Shown: piece after piece, positions 9,215-17,156 of the stretch | Layout: the number at the start of each line of letters is the position of its first letter | Numbering within the stretch: the stretch's first letter is position 1 | Assembly: GCA_021780905.1 (NCBI GenBank) | Contig: JAJXXW010000042.1 | Coordinates: 1-64,000 of the forward strand | Direction: 5' to 3' | From: a bacterium | GTDB lineage: Bacteria > Verrucomicrobiota > Verrucomicrobiia > Limisphaerales > UBA11358 | Length of the DNA stretch: 64,000 nucleotides | Made by a program: the position numbers and the translations under genes | Notes under the pieces: model-generated | Seen by the model: only the letters and a program-made list of their open reading frames with translations | Database searches by the model: none | What the model was told of the DNA's origin: nothing

Positions 9215-9870
9215 AGCCAGTCCTCCAGTTGATCGCGCAGTTTCAGCAGACCGCGCCGGATGCGCGCCTTGACGGTGCCGAGCGGCGCGTTTAATTGTCG
9301 GGCAATTTCGTCCTGCGTCAGGCCTGAAAAATACGCCAGCTCAATGGCTTGGCGCTGCTCCAGCGGCAGCTCGCCAATGGCTGACCGGATCAACCGCGCC
9401 TTGTCGTGGCCGTGAATGGCTTCATTGGCCGTGTCATCGGTTTCGCCGGCCAGCGCGTATTCGCGACCGGCCTCCGCCGCCAGCCGCGACCGCCGTTGCG
9501 AGGCGCGGATTTTGTCAATCGCCTTGTTGCGCGCGAGAATGGCCGCCCAGCTTGAAGCCTTGCCGAGATCCGGGTTGAAGTTGGCGGCCTTGTCCCAAAT
9601 CTGCAGGAACGTCTCCTGGAGCACATCCTCCGCCTCCCCGGCGTCATTGAGGATTCGGACAGCCACCGAAAACATCAGGGTGGCGTGCCGGTCGTAGAAT
9701 TCGGCAAAGGCCGCACGATCCCCGGCGGCAATCCGCCGGAGCAGCGTAGGATCGTCCTGCCTGGATTCCGATTGGTTCACAGTATGGACCAAGGAAATGA
9801 TTTTCCCTGGCAGCCGGGCGGCAACCGCCGGCCAGCCCCGGGCAAAATCAATTGGCGCACACAGGCTCAT
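9211..9870 (-). CDS. ECF RNA polymerase sigma factor (SigK-like)
   Basis: A 219-residue ECF sigma factor. Region 2 is seen in FAEFYDRHATLMFSVAVRIL followed by EAEDVLQETFLQIWDKA, and region 4 as a helix-turn-helix in ELAYFSGLTQDEIARQLNAPLGTVKARIRRGL. The first 30 or so residues (to ISLVHTVNQSES) are not family-like, so the true start may be an internal codon such as the GTG in that stretch. It heads the leftward arm (sigma, anti-sigma, SDR/DUF2867, photolyase) and is divergent from the fatty-acid operon. A promoter-like element upstream matches one driving the opposite arm, which suggests autoregulation. Confidence 0.93.
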   Translation of the reverse strand: MSLCAPIDFARGWPAVAARLPGKIISLVHTVNQSESRQDDPTLLRRIAAGDRAAFAEFYDRHATLMFSVAVRILNDAGEAEDVLQETFLQIWDKAANFNPDLGKASSWAAILARNKAIDKIRASQRRSRLAAEAGREYALAGETDDTANEAIHGHDKARLIRSAIGELPLEQRQAIELAYFSGLTQDEIARQLNAPLGTVKARIRRGLLKLRDQLEDWL

Positions 9871-9910
9871 AGCAAATCCGCAAACAAGTTACAAGTTGGC
9901 ATCCTCATCT

Positions 9911-9941
9911 TAACTACGCCCGTTGCCGGCAAATGGATGCA
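9911..9941 (-). promoter_or_regulatory. Putative ECF-type promoter for the sigma/anti-sigma arm
   Basis: On the minus strand TGCATCCA (9941-9934) is followed by exactly 15 bases and then CGTAGTTA (9918-9911). Layout and words match the plus-strand element at 9953-9983, and the two -35-like words form an inverted pair. Initiation would fall roughly 30-40 bases before the sigma ATG. Confidence 0.6.
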
Positions 9942-9952
9942 AAAAAATTCCG

Positions 9953-9983
9953 TGCATCCAAAAGCACCCGCCATACGATGTTA
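9953..9983 (+). promoter_or_regulatory. Putative ECF-type promoter for the fatty-acid operon
   Basis: TGCATCCA (9953-9960), 15-base spacer, CGATGTTA (9976-9983). This is the twin of the divergent element for the sigma gene. It rules out the ATG at 9933 as the desaturase start, since that codon lies upstream of the promoter. Transcription would begin around 9988-9991, so the mRNA is leaderless or nearly so. Confidence 0.6.
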
Positions 9984-9986
9984 TCT

Positions 9987-11006
9987 ATGAAACAATTTAT
10001 GCACGCCATCATCAGCAAGTTGAGGATTGGTTTGGCCAAAAGTGCGGTTGCCCTCATTCACTGGTTTGACACCGACTATGGCAACGCCGATTTGACGGCC
10101 ATCCGCGCCAAGCCCGACCGTGTGGAATTCGTCCGCATCGCGCCTTTCATTCTGCTCCACCTGGGCTGTCTCGGCGCGATTTGGACCGGTTGGAGCTGGA
10201 CCGCCATCGGCGTCGCCGTGGGCTTGTATCTGCTGCGGATGTTCGCCATCACCGGGTTTTATCACCGCTATTTTTCCCACAGAACCTTTCACACCTCACG
10301 CCCGGCGCAGTTCCTGTTTGCCGTGCTCGGCGCCACCGCCGTGCAACGGGGTCCGCTTTGGTGGAGCTACCAGCACCGGCATCACCACAGGCATTCTGAC
10401 GGGGAGGAAGATGTTCATTCACCGGCTGTCCGTGGCTTCTGGTGGTCACACATTGGCTGGATTACCAGCGGACGGAATTTTCCGACCGATTATTCGCAAG
10501 TCCGCGACCTGGCGAAATTTCCCGAGCTGGTATTCCTGAACCGCTTCGACTCACTGGTTCCGGCTTTGTTCGCCGCCGCGTTGTTCGCCGCCGGCCATTT
10601 TCTCGGAGAATTTTTCCCTTCGTCCGGTGCAACGTCGTGGCAGTTGCTGGTCTGGGGATTTTTCATCAGCACGACGGTTTTGTTTCACGCCACCTCCAGC
10701 ATCAATTCCCTCGCGCACCTGCTCGGCAAGCGCCGCTACGAGACCGCCGACAACAGCCGGAATAGCCTTCTCCTCGCGCTCGCCACCCTCGGTGAAGGCT
10801 GGCACAACAATCATCACCGCTACATGAACGTCACGCGCCAGGGGTTTTACTGGTGGGAAGTTGATATCTCCTACTATTGTCTCAAGACGCTTTCGTGGAC
10901 CGGCCTGATTTGGAATCTCAAACCCGTGCCGCTGGCCGCCTATGAATATGAACATCCAGTTTCAACCCGCCACCGTATTTCGCATCCCCATTCGCATCGG
11001 GCATGA
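9987..11006 (+). CDS. Membrane fatty-acid (acyl-CoA/acyl-lipid) desaturase
   Basis: Integral-membrane di-iron desaturase of about 339 residues. The three histidine boxes are present: HRYFSH, QHRHHHRH and HNNHH, set among hydrophobic helices (FILLHLGCLGAIWTGW; LVPALFAAALFAAGHFL; LLVWGFFISTTVLF). It should introduce a double bond into acyl chains, probably at delta-9, using O2 and an electron donor. First of eight rightward genes; its stop overlaps the next ATG by four bases. Start chosen at 9987 because of the promoter position; ATGs at 9978 and 9999 are alternatives. It probably makes the unsaturated substrate for the CFA-type enzymes downstream. Confidence 0.9.
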   Translation: MKQFMHAIISKLRIGLAKSAVALIHWFDTDYGNADLTAIRAKPDRVEFVRIAPFILLHLGCLGAIWTGWSWTAIGVAVGLYLLRMFAITGFYHRYFSHRTFHTSRPAQFLFAVLGATAVQRGPLWWSYQHRHHHRHSDGEEDVHSPAVRGFWWSHIGWITSGRNFPTDYSQVRDLAKFPELVFLNRFDSLVPALFAAALFAAGHFLGEFFPSSGATSWQLLVWGFFISTTVLFHATSSINSLAHLLGKRRYETADNSRNSLLLALATLGEGWHNNHHRYMNVTRQGFYWWEVDISYYCLKTLSWTGLIWNLKPVPLAAYEYEHPVSTRHRISHPHSHRA

Positions 11007-12274
11007 AACGCGTGGCCATCATCGGCAGCGGCATCGCCGGTCTGGGGTGCGCGCATTTTTTACACCGCCGCTTCGACCTGACGCTTTACGAGAAAAACGA
11101 CTACGCCGGCGGTCACGCGAATACCATCGCCGTCACGGAAGCCGGGCGCTCACTGTCGATTGACACCGGCTTCATGGTTTTCAACGAACCGACTTACCCG
11201 AATCTCACCCGCCTCTTTCGCGAACTGGGCGTTGCCGTCAGTCCCACTAACATGTCCTTCAGCGTCCAGCATCTACCATCCGGGCTGGAATTTTGCGGCT
11301 CCAGCCTCAACCATATTTTTGCCCAGCGCAGAAATCTCCTCCGCCCGCGTTTCTGGCGAATGATTTTACAGATCAACCGCTTCAACTCGGAGGCCATCGA
11401 GGCGCTTGACTCGCCCGAGTTCCAAAATCACACGCTCGGCGAATACGTCCTGGAACGGAATTACGGCGACGATTTCCTAAATTTCTATCTGGTGCCGATG
11501 AGTTCCGCCGTCTGGTCCACCCCGCCGGATTTGATGCTGAAGTTTCCCGCCGTCACGCTGCTACGCTTTTTTCACAACCACGGTTTTCTCGGCCTGCACA
11601 CGCAGCATCCCTGGCTCACAGTTATCAATGGCGCAAAGGCCTACGTGGAAAAGCTCACGGCACCGTTTCGCGACAAAATCCGGTTGCGCCGTGGCGCCGC
11701 TGCCGTCCGCCGCGAAGGCGGCGGCGTGAAAGTCACTGACATTTCGGGCCACACGGCCCGCTTCGCTCACGTCATTTTTGCCTGCCACGCAGATGAAACC
11801 TTGGATTTGCTCGCTGATGCGGATGGCCAGGAGCGTGCGCTGCTCACGGAATTCAAATACCAGCCCAACTCCGCCCTGCTGCACACCGACGCCGCCGTGA
11901 TGCCCCGGAAAAAACTTTGCTGGGCGTCTTGGAATTACCGGATGGATCGCGGCACGGACGGGAAAATTTCGCCCTCGACGGTTTACTGGATGAATCGTTT
12001 GCAGGGCGTTTCCGGCCGGCAGAACTACTTCGTTTCCATCAACGGCGAAAATTCGGTGAATCCAAACACCGTGCTCAAGCGTATTCAATATGAGCATCCG
12101 CTGTTCAGCCTGGGCGCCATCCGGGCGCAGCGCGAATTGCCCAGACTCAACGAACGCATGGACAGCAACATCTTTTTTTGCGGCAGCTATTTTCGTTACG
12201 GTTTTCACGAGGATGCCTTCACGTCTGCGCTGGAAGTTTGCCGCGTCCTCACCCGCGAAAGGTTGTGGTCATGA
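11003..12274 (+). CDS. FAD-dependent oxidoreductase (amine-oxidase/NAD(P)-binding family)
   Basis: 423 residues with an N-terminal FAD-binding Rossmann motif (VAIIGSGIAGLGCAHFL), the ligand-contact region DLTLYEKNDYAGGHANT and a C-terminal FAD segment (NIFFCGSYFRYGFHEDAF). This is the family usually annotated NAD/FAD-binding protein or flavin-containing amine oxidoreductase that sits between DUF1365 and CFA synthase genes in many bacteria. By neighbourhood it probably oxidises or desaturates modified acyl chains rather than amines; that is inference. Start and stop overlap both neighbours by four bases. Confidence 0.88.
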   Translation: MKRVAIIGSGIAGLGCAHFLHRRFDLTLYEKNDYAGGHANTIAVTEAGRSLSIDTGFMVFNEPTYPNLTRLFRELGVAVSPTNMSFSVQHLPSGLEFCGSSLNHIFAQRRNLLRPRFWRMILQINRFNSEAIEALDSPEFQNHTLGEYVLERNYGDDFLNFYLVPMSSAVWSTPPDLMLKFPAVTLLRFFHNHGFLGLHTQHPWLTVINGAKAYVEKLTAPFRDKIRLRRGAAAVRREGGGVKVTDISGHTARFAHVIFACHADETLDLLADADGQERALLTEFKYQPNSALLHTDAAVMPRKKLCWASWNYRMDRGTDGKISPSTVYWMNRLQGVSGRQNYFVSINGENSVNPNTVLKRIQYEHPLFSLGAIRAQRELPRLNERMDSNIFFCGSYFRYGFHEDAFTSALEVCRVLTRERLWS

Positions 12275-13065
12275 ACTCCTGCCTTTATGAATGTTCTGTG
12301 ATGCACCACCGGTTCGCGCCGAAGGTTCACCATTTTCGGCACGACATTTTCATGTTTTACCTGGACTTGGACGAACTCCATCTTGCGGCCCGTAAAATTT
12401 TTCTGTTCAGCCACAACCGCCCGAACCTTTACAATTTCTGCGACGCCGACCACGAACCCGCCGGCGAAAACCCGCTCAAGGCGCGCCTCATCGCCTATCT
12501 GGGCCGCCACGGCATTGACCTCGACCCGGCCGGCCGGGTGATGCTCCTGACACTGCCGCGCATTTTCGGCTACGTTTTCAATCCCATTTCAATTTATTAC
12601 TGCTTCGATGCGCAGGGCACGCCGATCTGCACCGTGGCCGAGGTTGGCAACACTTTTCGAGAAATGAAGTTGTTCCTCCTCCGCCGCGAGGAGTTGGAAG
12701 CCTCGGCGACCTTCAAGAAACTTGCCCCCAAGCAGTTTTACGTCTCACCCTTTTCGAAATTGGATTTGAGCTTTGATTTCAAATTAAAAATTCCCGCCGA
12801 CCGGCTCGACATCAGAATTGACGACCGCGCCGGCGACGAACAAATTCTTGTCAGCACGCTCGCCGGCCGGCGCGCCGAACTCTCGAACCGCAATTTGGTG
12901 TGGTTCACGATCAAATATCCGCTCGTCACGCTGAAGGTGATTTTCCTGATCCACTGGCACGCGCTGCGGCTTTGGCTCAAGCGCGTGCCATTTTATCGCA
13001 AGGCGGAAAACGCCGCATTGCAACGCGAAGTCCTGCGCCCCCACTCCACCCTTGTTTCCAAATGA
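12271..13065 (+). CDS. DUF1365 family protein
   Basis: 264 residues. DUF1365 marks are the opening CLYECSVMHHRFAPKVHHFRH pattern, IFLFSHNRPNLYNFCDADH, LLTLPRIFGYVFNPISIYYCF, and EVGNTFREMKLF. The C-terminal TIKYPLVTLKVIFLIHWHALRLW stretch is amphipathic and may bind membrane. The ATG at 12271 overlaps the previous stop by four bases. Function is biochemically unassigned in general; the gene nearly always travels with the FAD protein and CFA synthase, pointing to a shared role in acyl-chain modification. Confidence 0.9.
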   Translation: MNSCLYECSVMHHRFAPKVHHFRHDIFMFYLDLDELHLAARKIFLFSHNRPNLYNFCDADHEPAGENPLKARLIAYLGRHGIDLDPAGRVMLLTLPRIFGYVFNPISIYYCFDAQGTPICTVAEVGNTFREMKLFLLRREELEASATFKKLAPKQFYVSPFSKLDLSFDFKLKIPADRLDIRIDDRAGDEQILVSTLAGRRAELSNRNLVWFTIKYPLVTLKVIFLIHWHALRLWLKRVPFYRKAENAALQREVLRPHSTLVSK

Positions 13066-14339
13066 ATCCATCCACCGCCACCTTGAAATCTCCACTGGCC
13101 CGGACGTGCGCCGATAAATCCGGCGGCTTTTACCAACGCGCCGTCCTGCAAGCACTCGGACAAATGACCCTCGGCTGCCTGCAGCTCGAACTGCCTGACG
13201 GCACAAAAAAAACCATCGGCCAGCCCGGCGCGGCCGTTGCCGCCAACGTCCGGGTTCTGAACTGGAACTTTTTCAAGCACTGCGTGCTGTTCGGCGACAT
13301 TGGTTTTGGCGAGGCGTATGTGGACGGCGACTGGGATACCGACGACATCGCGCGCGTCATTTCCTGGTTCATCCTGAATGTGGAAAATGCCCCGGCCATG
13401 TCCGGCTCGCGCGGAAAAAAGTTTGTCATCAACCTGCTGGGCGGCTGGAATCGACTCCGCCATTGGCTGCGGCCGAACAGTTTGGCAACCAGCCGCCGCA
13501 ACATCTCCGAGCATTACGATCTGGGAAATGATTTCTATAAATTGTTCCTGGACCCGACGATGACCTATTCCTCGGCGCTGTTTGAATCGCCCGATGAGAC
13601 TTTGGAGCAAGCGCAAACCGCCAAATATGACCGGCTTTGCCGCCAGCTCAAATTGAAACCCGGCGAGCACGTCTTGGAAATCGGCAGCGGCTGGGGCGGA
13701 TTCAGCCGGCACGCGGCAAAGAATTATGGCGTGCAGATCACGACGGTCACCATTTCCGAGGAGCAATTCAAATTCGCCGGGGACTTGTTTCAAAGCGAAG
13801 GTGTCGCCGACCGCGTGAAAATCAAACTCATGGATTATCGCCGGCTGACCGGCCAGTTTGACAAGATCGTTTCCATCGAAATGCTTGAAGCCGTCGGCGA
13901 TGCGTATCTCGAAACCTATTTCGCCAAATGCCACGAAGTTTTGAAACCCGGCGGTCTGCTCGCGTTGCAAATGATCACCTGTCCCGATTCGCGCTACGAT
14001 TCGCTCCGCAAAAATGTGGACTGGATTCAAAAGCACATTTTCCCCGGCTCGCTGCTCTTGTCCGTGCATCGGGTCAATCAGGCGTTGCGCCGAACCGGCG
14101 ATCTGTATCTGCACGATCTGAAAGACCTCGGACTTTCCTATGCCGAAACCCTCAGGCGCTGGCGCGTCGCTTTCAACCAGCATGAATCCGCCGTGCGCGC
14201 GTTGAAGTTTGACTCACGGTTCATTCGCAAATGGAATTACTATTTAAGCTACTGCGAAGCGGCGTTTGCCCGACGCAACATCACCGTGGTCCAGGCGATT
14301 TACTCGCGTCCGAATAATCCGACCCTGCAACTCCCATGA
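13062..14339 (+). CDS. cfa: Cyclopropane-fatty-acyl-phospholipid synthase
   Basis: SAM-dependent enzyme that methylenates cis double bonds of membrane phospholipid acyl chains. 425 residues, with an N-terminal lipid-binding domain (GDIGFGEAYVDGDWDTDD) and a class I methyltransferase domain (HVLEIGSGWGGFSRHAAKNYG, DKIVSIEMLEAVG). The conserved CFA core is seen in ISEHYDLGNDFYKLFLDP and MTYSSALFE, and the family C-terminus in FDSRFIRKWNYYLSYCEAAFARRN. The ATG at 13062 overlaps the DUF1365 stop by four bases. It may make cyclopropane or methyl-branched chains; the fold alone does not decide between these. Confidence 0.93.
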   Translation: MNPSTATLKSPLARTCADKSGGFYQRAVLQALGQMTLGCLQLELPDGTKKTIGQPGAAVAANVRVLNWNFFKHCVLFGDIGFGEAYVDGDWDTDDIARVISWFILNVENAPAMSGSRGKKFVINLLGGWNRLRHWLRPNSLATSRRNISEHYDLGNDFYKLFLDPTMTYSSALFESPDETLEQAQTAKYDRLCRQLKLKPGEHVLEIGSGWGGFSRHAAKNYGVQITTVTISEEQFKFAGDLFQSEGVADRVKIKLMDYRRLTGQFDKIVSIEMLEAVGDAYLETYFAKCHEVLKPGGLLALQMITCPDSRYDSLRKNVDWIQKHIFPGSLLLSVHRVNQALRRTGDLYLHDLKDLGLSYAETLRRWRVAFNQHESAVRALKFDSRFIRKWNYYLSYCEAAFARRNITVVQAIYSRPNNPTLQLP

Positions 14340-14671
14340 TTATCTTCCTTCGTTTCGTTTTTACGTTTGTGCTCATCACCATGCTCTGCGCCACGAGCTG
14401 GGCGAGCTGTCAATGCGCGCTCTGGAAAACCCCGCAGGCGCTCGTCACCCATCCGTGGTTTATCGCGACGCTTTTCGATTGCTACTTCGGCTTTCTGACA
14501 TTTTACATCTGGCTGGCCTACAAGGAGACTTCCATTGCGGCACGAATCGTCTGGCTCATCGCGATTCTGTTGCTCGGCAATATCGCGATGTCGTGCTACA
14601 TGCTTTGGACACTTTTTCGCCTGCCGACAAATGCCACGATGGAACAGGTTTTGTTGCGCCGAAAACCATGA
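14336..14671 (+). CDS. Small four-helix membrane protein (possibly DUF1475)
   Basis: 111 residues with about three to four hydrophobic helices: FLRFVFTFVLITMLCATSWA, HPWFIATLFDCYFGFLTFYIWLAY, and ARIVWLIAILLLGNIAMSCYMLWTLF. Size and spacing resemble DUF1475/DUF2834-type small membrane proteins known beside CFA clusters; the exact family is uncertain. Four-base overlaps on both sides make it an integral part of the operon. Confidence 0.75.
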   Translation: MIIFLRFVFTFVLITMLCATSWASCQCALWKTPQALVTHPWFIATLFDCYFGFLTFYIWLAYKETSIAARIVWLIAILLLGNIAMSCYMLWTLFRLPTNATMEQVLLRRKP

Positions 14672-15186
14672 ACACCGCCGTGACTATCCAATCTACCAAC
14701 GCATCGCGCCTGAAAAAATTCTGGCGCGACCGCGTCGTCGGATTGGTCGGCGCACAACTGATGCAGGGCGTGACACCGCAAAAAGTCGCGCTCACCCTCG
14801 CGCTTGGTGTCAATCTCGCGATGTTTCCAATTTTAGGATCAACCACGTTGCTGTGCGCCGCCGTTGCGTTCTGGCTCAAGCTGAATCAGCCTATCATCCA
14901 GCTGGTCAACTGGCTCGCCTACCCGCTTCAGTTCGCAATGCTGCTTCCGTTCGTGCGGATCGGCGAATGGCTCACGGGCGCACGCCGGGTGTCTTTTTCC
15001 ATTCCGCAGTTGCTACAGAAATTTCATGACGCGCCGGGAGGCTTTTTACACGAATTTGGGATGACCGGCGTTCACGCAATCATCGCATGGCTGCTCATCG
15101 CGCCGCTGCTCTTTGCGTTGATCTATTTTCTTCTCCTGCCACCGCTCCAAAGGCTGGCGAACCTCAAAAGGCAAAATGCTGACTGA
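14668..15186 (+). CDS. DUF2062 domain membrane protein
   Basis: 172 residues. The DUF2062 core is visible as QGVTPQKVALTLALGVNLAMFPILGSTTLLCAAVAFWLKLNQPIIQLVNWLAYPLQ, a re-entrant helix pair with the GxxxGxFP-like turn, followed by a C-terminal membrane anchor (IIAWLLIAPLLFALIYFLLLPP). The role is unknown; members are often near glycosyl or acyl transfer genes. The ATG at 14668 overlaps the previous stop by four bases and its own end overlaps the next gene by 11 bases. Confidence 0.85.
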   Translation: MNTAVTIQSTNASRLKKFWRDRVVGLVGAQLMQGVTPQKVALTLALGVNLAMFPILGSTTLLCAAVAFWLKLNQPIIQLVNWLAYPLQFAMLLPFVRIGEWLTGARRVSFSIPQLLQKFHDAPGGFLHEFGMTGVHAIIAWLLIAPLLFALIYFLLLPPLQRLANLKRQNAD

Positions 15187-15994
15187 ATTTCTCAACGCCT
15201 TGTGGCCGGTGGCGGTCTTCGCCGTCAGCTTGATGTTCTTTATCTGGTGGCTGGCGCTGCGCGTCAACAACCTTGGCATTGTGGACATCGCGTGGTCCGC
15301 GGCGTTTGCGCCCGTGGCGATTTTCTGCGCGCTGGCCACGCACGGCGACCCGGCGCGGCGCTGGCTCATCTGCACCATGGCCGCCCTGTGGAGTCTGCGG
15401 CTGGGCACGCATCTCTATTTTCGCGTGACCGGCCACCATCCGCAGGAGGACGTTCGCTATGGCCAAATGCGGGTCCAATGGGGCGGAAGCCTGAAATCCA
15501 AGGCGCTGATTTTCTTTGAACTTCAGGCCGCCTTGATCGTGCTGCTGTCCACGCCATTTTTGGTGGCGTGCCTGAATCCGCGTCCGGGCATTTCAACTTT
15601 GGAATGGGCGGGTGTCGGCGGGTGGTTCGTCGCGCTCGTTGGCGAAAGTCTGGCGGACCGGCAGTTGAAGGCATTTCGTTCCCGACCGGAAAACCACGGC
15701 AAAGTTTGCCAGACCGGCTTGTGGAACTATTCGCGCCACCCGAATTACTTTTTCGAGTGGCTGGTGTGGGTGGCATTTTTCCTCTTCGCCTGGGATTCGC
15801 CGGGCGGCTGTTGGACGGTGCTGTGTCCGGCTTTAATGCTTTTTTTCCTTTTGCGCGTCACGGGGATTCCGCTCACCGAGGAGCTTTCCTTAAAGAGCAA
15901 AGGCGACGCCTATCGTGAATACCAAAGCACCACGAGCGCTTTCGTGCCGTGGTTCAAGAAGAAAAAACAACCCGCGCAATTCCATGAACGCTGA
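15176..15994 (+). CDS. DUF1295 / steroid 5-alpha-reductase-like membrane protein
   Basis: 272 residues, six or seven hydrophobic segments. The C-terminal half carries the isoprenylcysteine-methyltransferase/5-alpha-reductase signature ([24 protein letters not shown] and [26 protein letters not shown]), a fold that binds NADPH or SAM next to a lipid substrate. A reductase acting on an acyl-chain double bond would fit the neighbourhood, but this is inference. The gene overlaps DUF2062 by 11 bases and the following methyltransferase by 11 bases. Confidence 0.9.
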   Translation: MLTEFLNALWPVAVFAVSLMFFIWWLALRVNNLGIVDIAWSAAFAPVAIFCALATHGDPARRWLICTMAALWSLRLGTHLYFRVTGHHPQEDVRYGQMRVQWGGSLKSKALIFFELQAALIVLLSTPFLVACLNPRPGISTLEWAGVGGWFVALVGESLADRQLKAFRSRPENHGKVCQTGLWNYSRHPNYFFEWLVWVAFFLFAWDSPGGCWTVLCPALMLFFLLRVTGIPLTEELSLKSKGDAYREYQSTTSAFVPWFKKKKQPAQFHER

Positions 15995-17090
15995 ACCAAC
16001 GCTGCCGCTGGCTGCCGGCGCGACCATAAACCACCACGCGTTGGCCCGGCCGACGCTGAGGCTCGACCGGCTGCTGGAAAAAAACTGGTTGCCTGACTGG
16101 CTCATCCGCATCGGTATCCGGCGGTTGCTGCGCGAGCGCCTGCAAGAGGAGAACCGGGGCGGCGCGGAAGCCCAGCAAGCCCATCTGCTCAAGCTCATCG
16201 CGGAATTGAAACAATCGCCCATCGCCCTAGAAACCCAAGCCGCGAACGAACAGCATTACGAAGTGCCAACCCGGTTTTATCAGCTTTGCCTCGGCGCGCG
16301 GCTGAAATACAGCGGCGCGCTCTGGCCGGAAGGGGTGACGACCCTGGACCAGGCCGAGGAAAAAATGCTGGCGCTGACCTGCGTCCGCGCACAGCTCGCC
16401 GACGGTCAGCGCGTCCTCGAACTCGGCTGCGGCTGGGGTTCGTTGTCGCTGTGGATGGCGGAACGTTATCCGCACGCCGCCATCACCGGCGTTTCCAATT
16501 CCGCGACTCAAAAGCTGCACATTGACGCCGAGGCGCACAAGCGCGGCCTGAAAAACCTGCGTATCATCACCTGCGACATGAACCAATTGGACCTGGCTGG
16601 AAAATTTGATCGCGTCGTCTCCGTGGAAATGTTCGAGCACATGAAAAATTACGAGCGGCTCATGGCCAACATTTCGCGCTGGCTCCAGCCGGACGGAAAA
16701 CTTTTCGTCCATATTTTCACTCACAAGAAATACGCCTATCATTTCATTGCCCGTGACGCGTGGGACTGGATGGCGCGGTATTTTTTCACCGGCGGCATCA
16801 TGCCAAGTGATGATTTGCTGCTCTATTTCCAGCAGGATTTGAGCATCGAGAACCACTGGCGCCTCAACGGCGCGCATTACCAACAAACCGCCGAGGCGTG
16901 GCTGGCGAACATGGACGCGCACGAGCGGGAGATTCGCCCATTGTTTGCCCAAACCTACGGCGCGGAAAATGCGACGCGCTGGTGGGTTTACTGGCGAGTG
17001 TTCTTCATGGCCTGCGCCGAGCTGTGGGGCTTCCGCCGAGGCGAGGAATGGCTCGTCTCGCATTATCTGTTTTGTAATCAGGCACGCTGA
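15984..17090 (+). CDS. Second CFA-like SAM-dependent methyltransferase
   Basis: 368 residues, class I methyltransferase with motif [21 protein letters not shown] and the acidic pair [16 protein letters not shown]. Its C-terminus ([32 protein letters not shown]) differs clearly from classic Cfa and resembles the coclaurine N-methyltransferase-like/CFA-like branch. The N-terminal 100 residues lack the usual Cfa lipid-binding domain. A second methyltransferase in the same operon as a bona fide Cfa suggests a different methylation on the same lipid class, such as methyl-branched chains. It is the last gene of the operon. Confidence 0.88.
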   Translation: MNAEPTLPLAAGATINHHALARPTLRLDRLLEKNWLPDWLIRIGIRRLLRERLQEENRGGAEAQQAHLLKLIAELKQSPIALETQAANEQHYEVPTRFYQLCLGARLKYSGALWPEGVTTLDQAEEKMLALTCVRAQLADGQRVLELGCGWGSLSLWMAERYPHAAITGVSNSATQKLHIDAEAHKRGLKNLRIITCDMNQLDLAGKFDRVVSVEMFEHMKNYERLMANISRWLQPDGKLFVHIFTHKKYAYHFIARDAWDWMARYFFTGGIMPSDDLLLYFQQDLSIENHWRLNGAHYQQTAEAWLANMDAHEREIRPLFAQTYGAENATRWWVYWRVFFMACAELWGFRRGEEWLVSHYLFCNQAR

Positions 17091-17135
17091 AGTTGCCGGT
17101 CTCAAAACGCCGGTTTGATGCGGACGCCGCCCGCT

Positions 17136-17154
17136 GGCCAACCGACCGTTGGCC
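17136..17154. terminator. Seven-base-pair hairpin between convergent genes
   Basis: A perfect GGCCAAC/GTTGGCC stem with a five-base loop lies between the end of the fatty-acid operon and the end of the TPR gene on the other strand. No T-run follows on either strand, so it is only a candidate bidirectional terminator. Confidence 0.3.
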
Positions 17155-17156
17155 CA

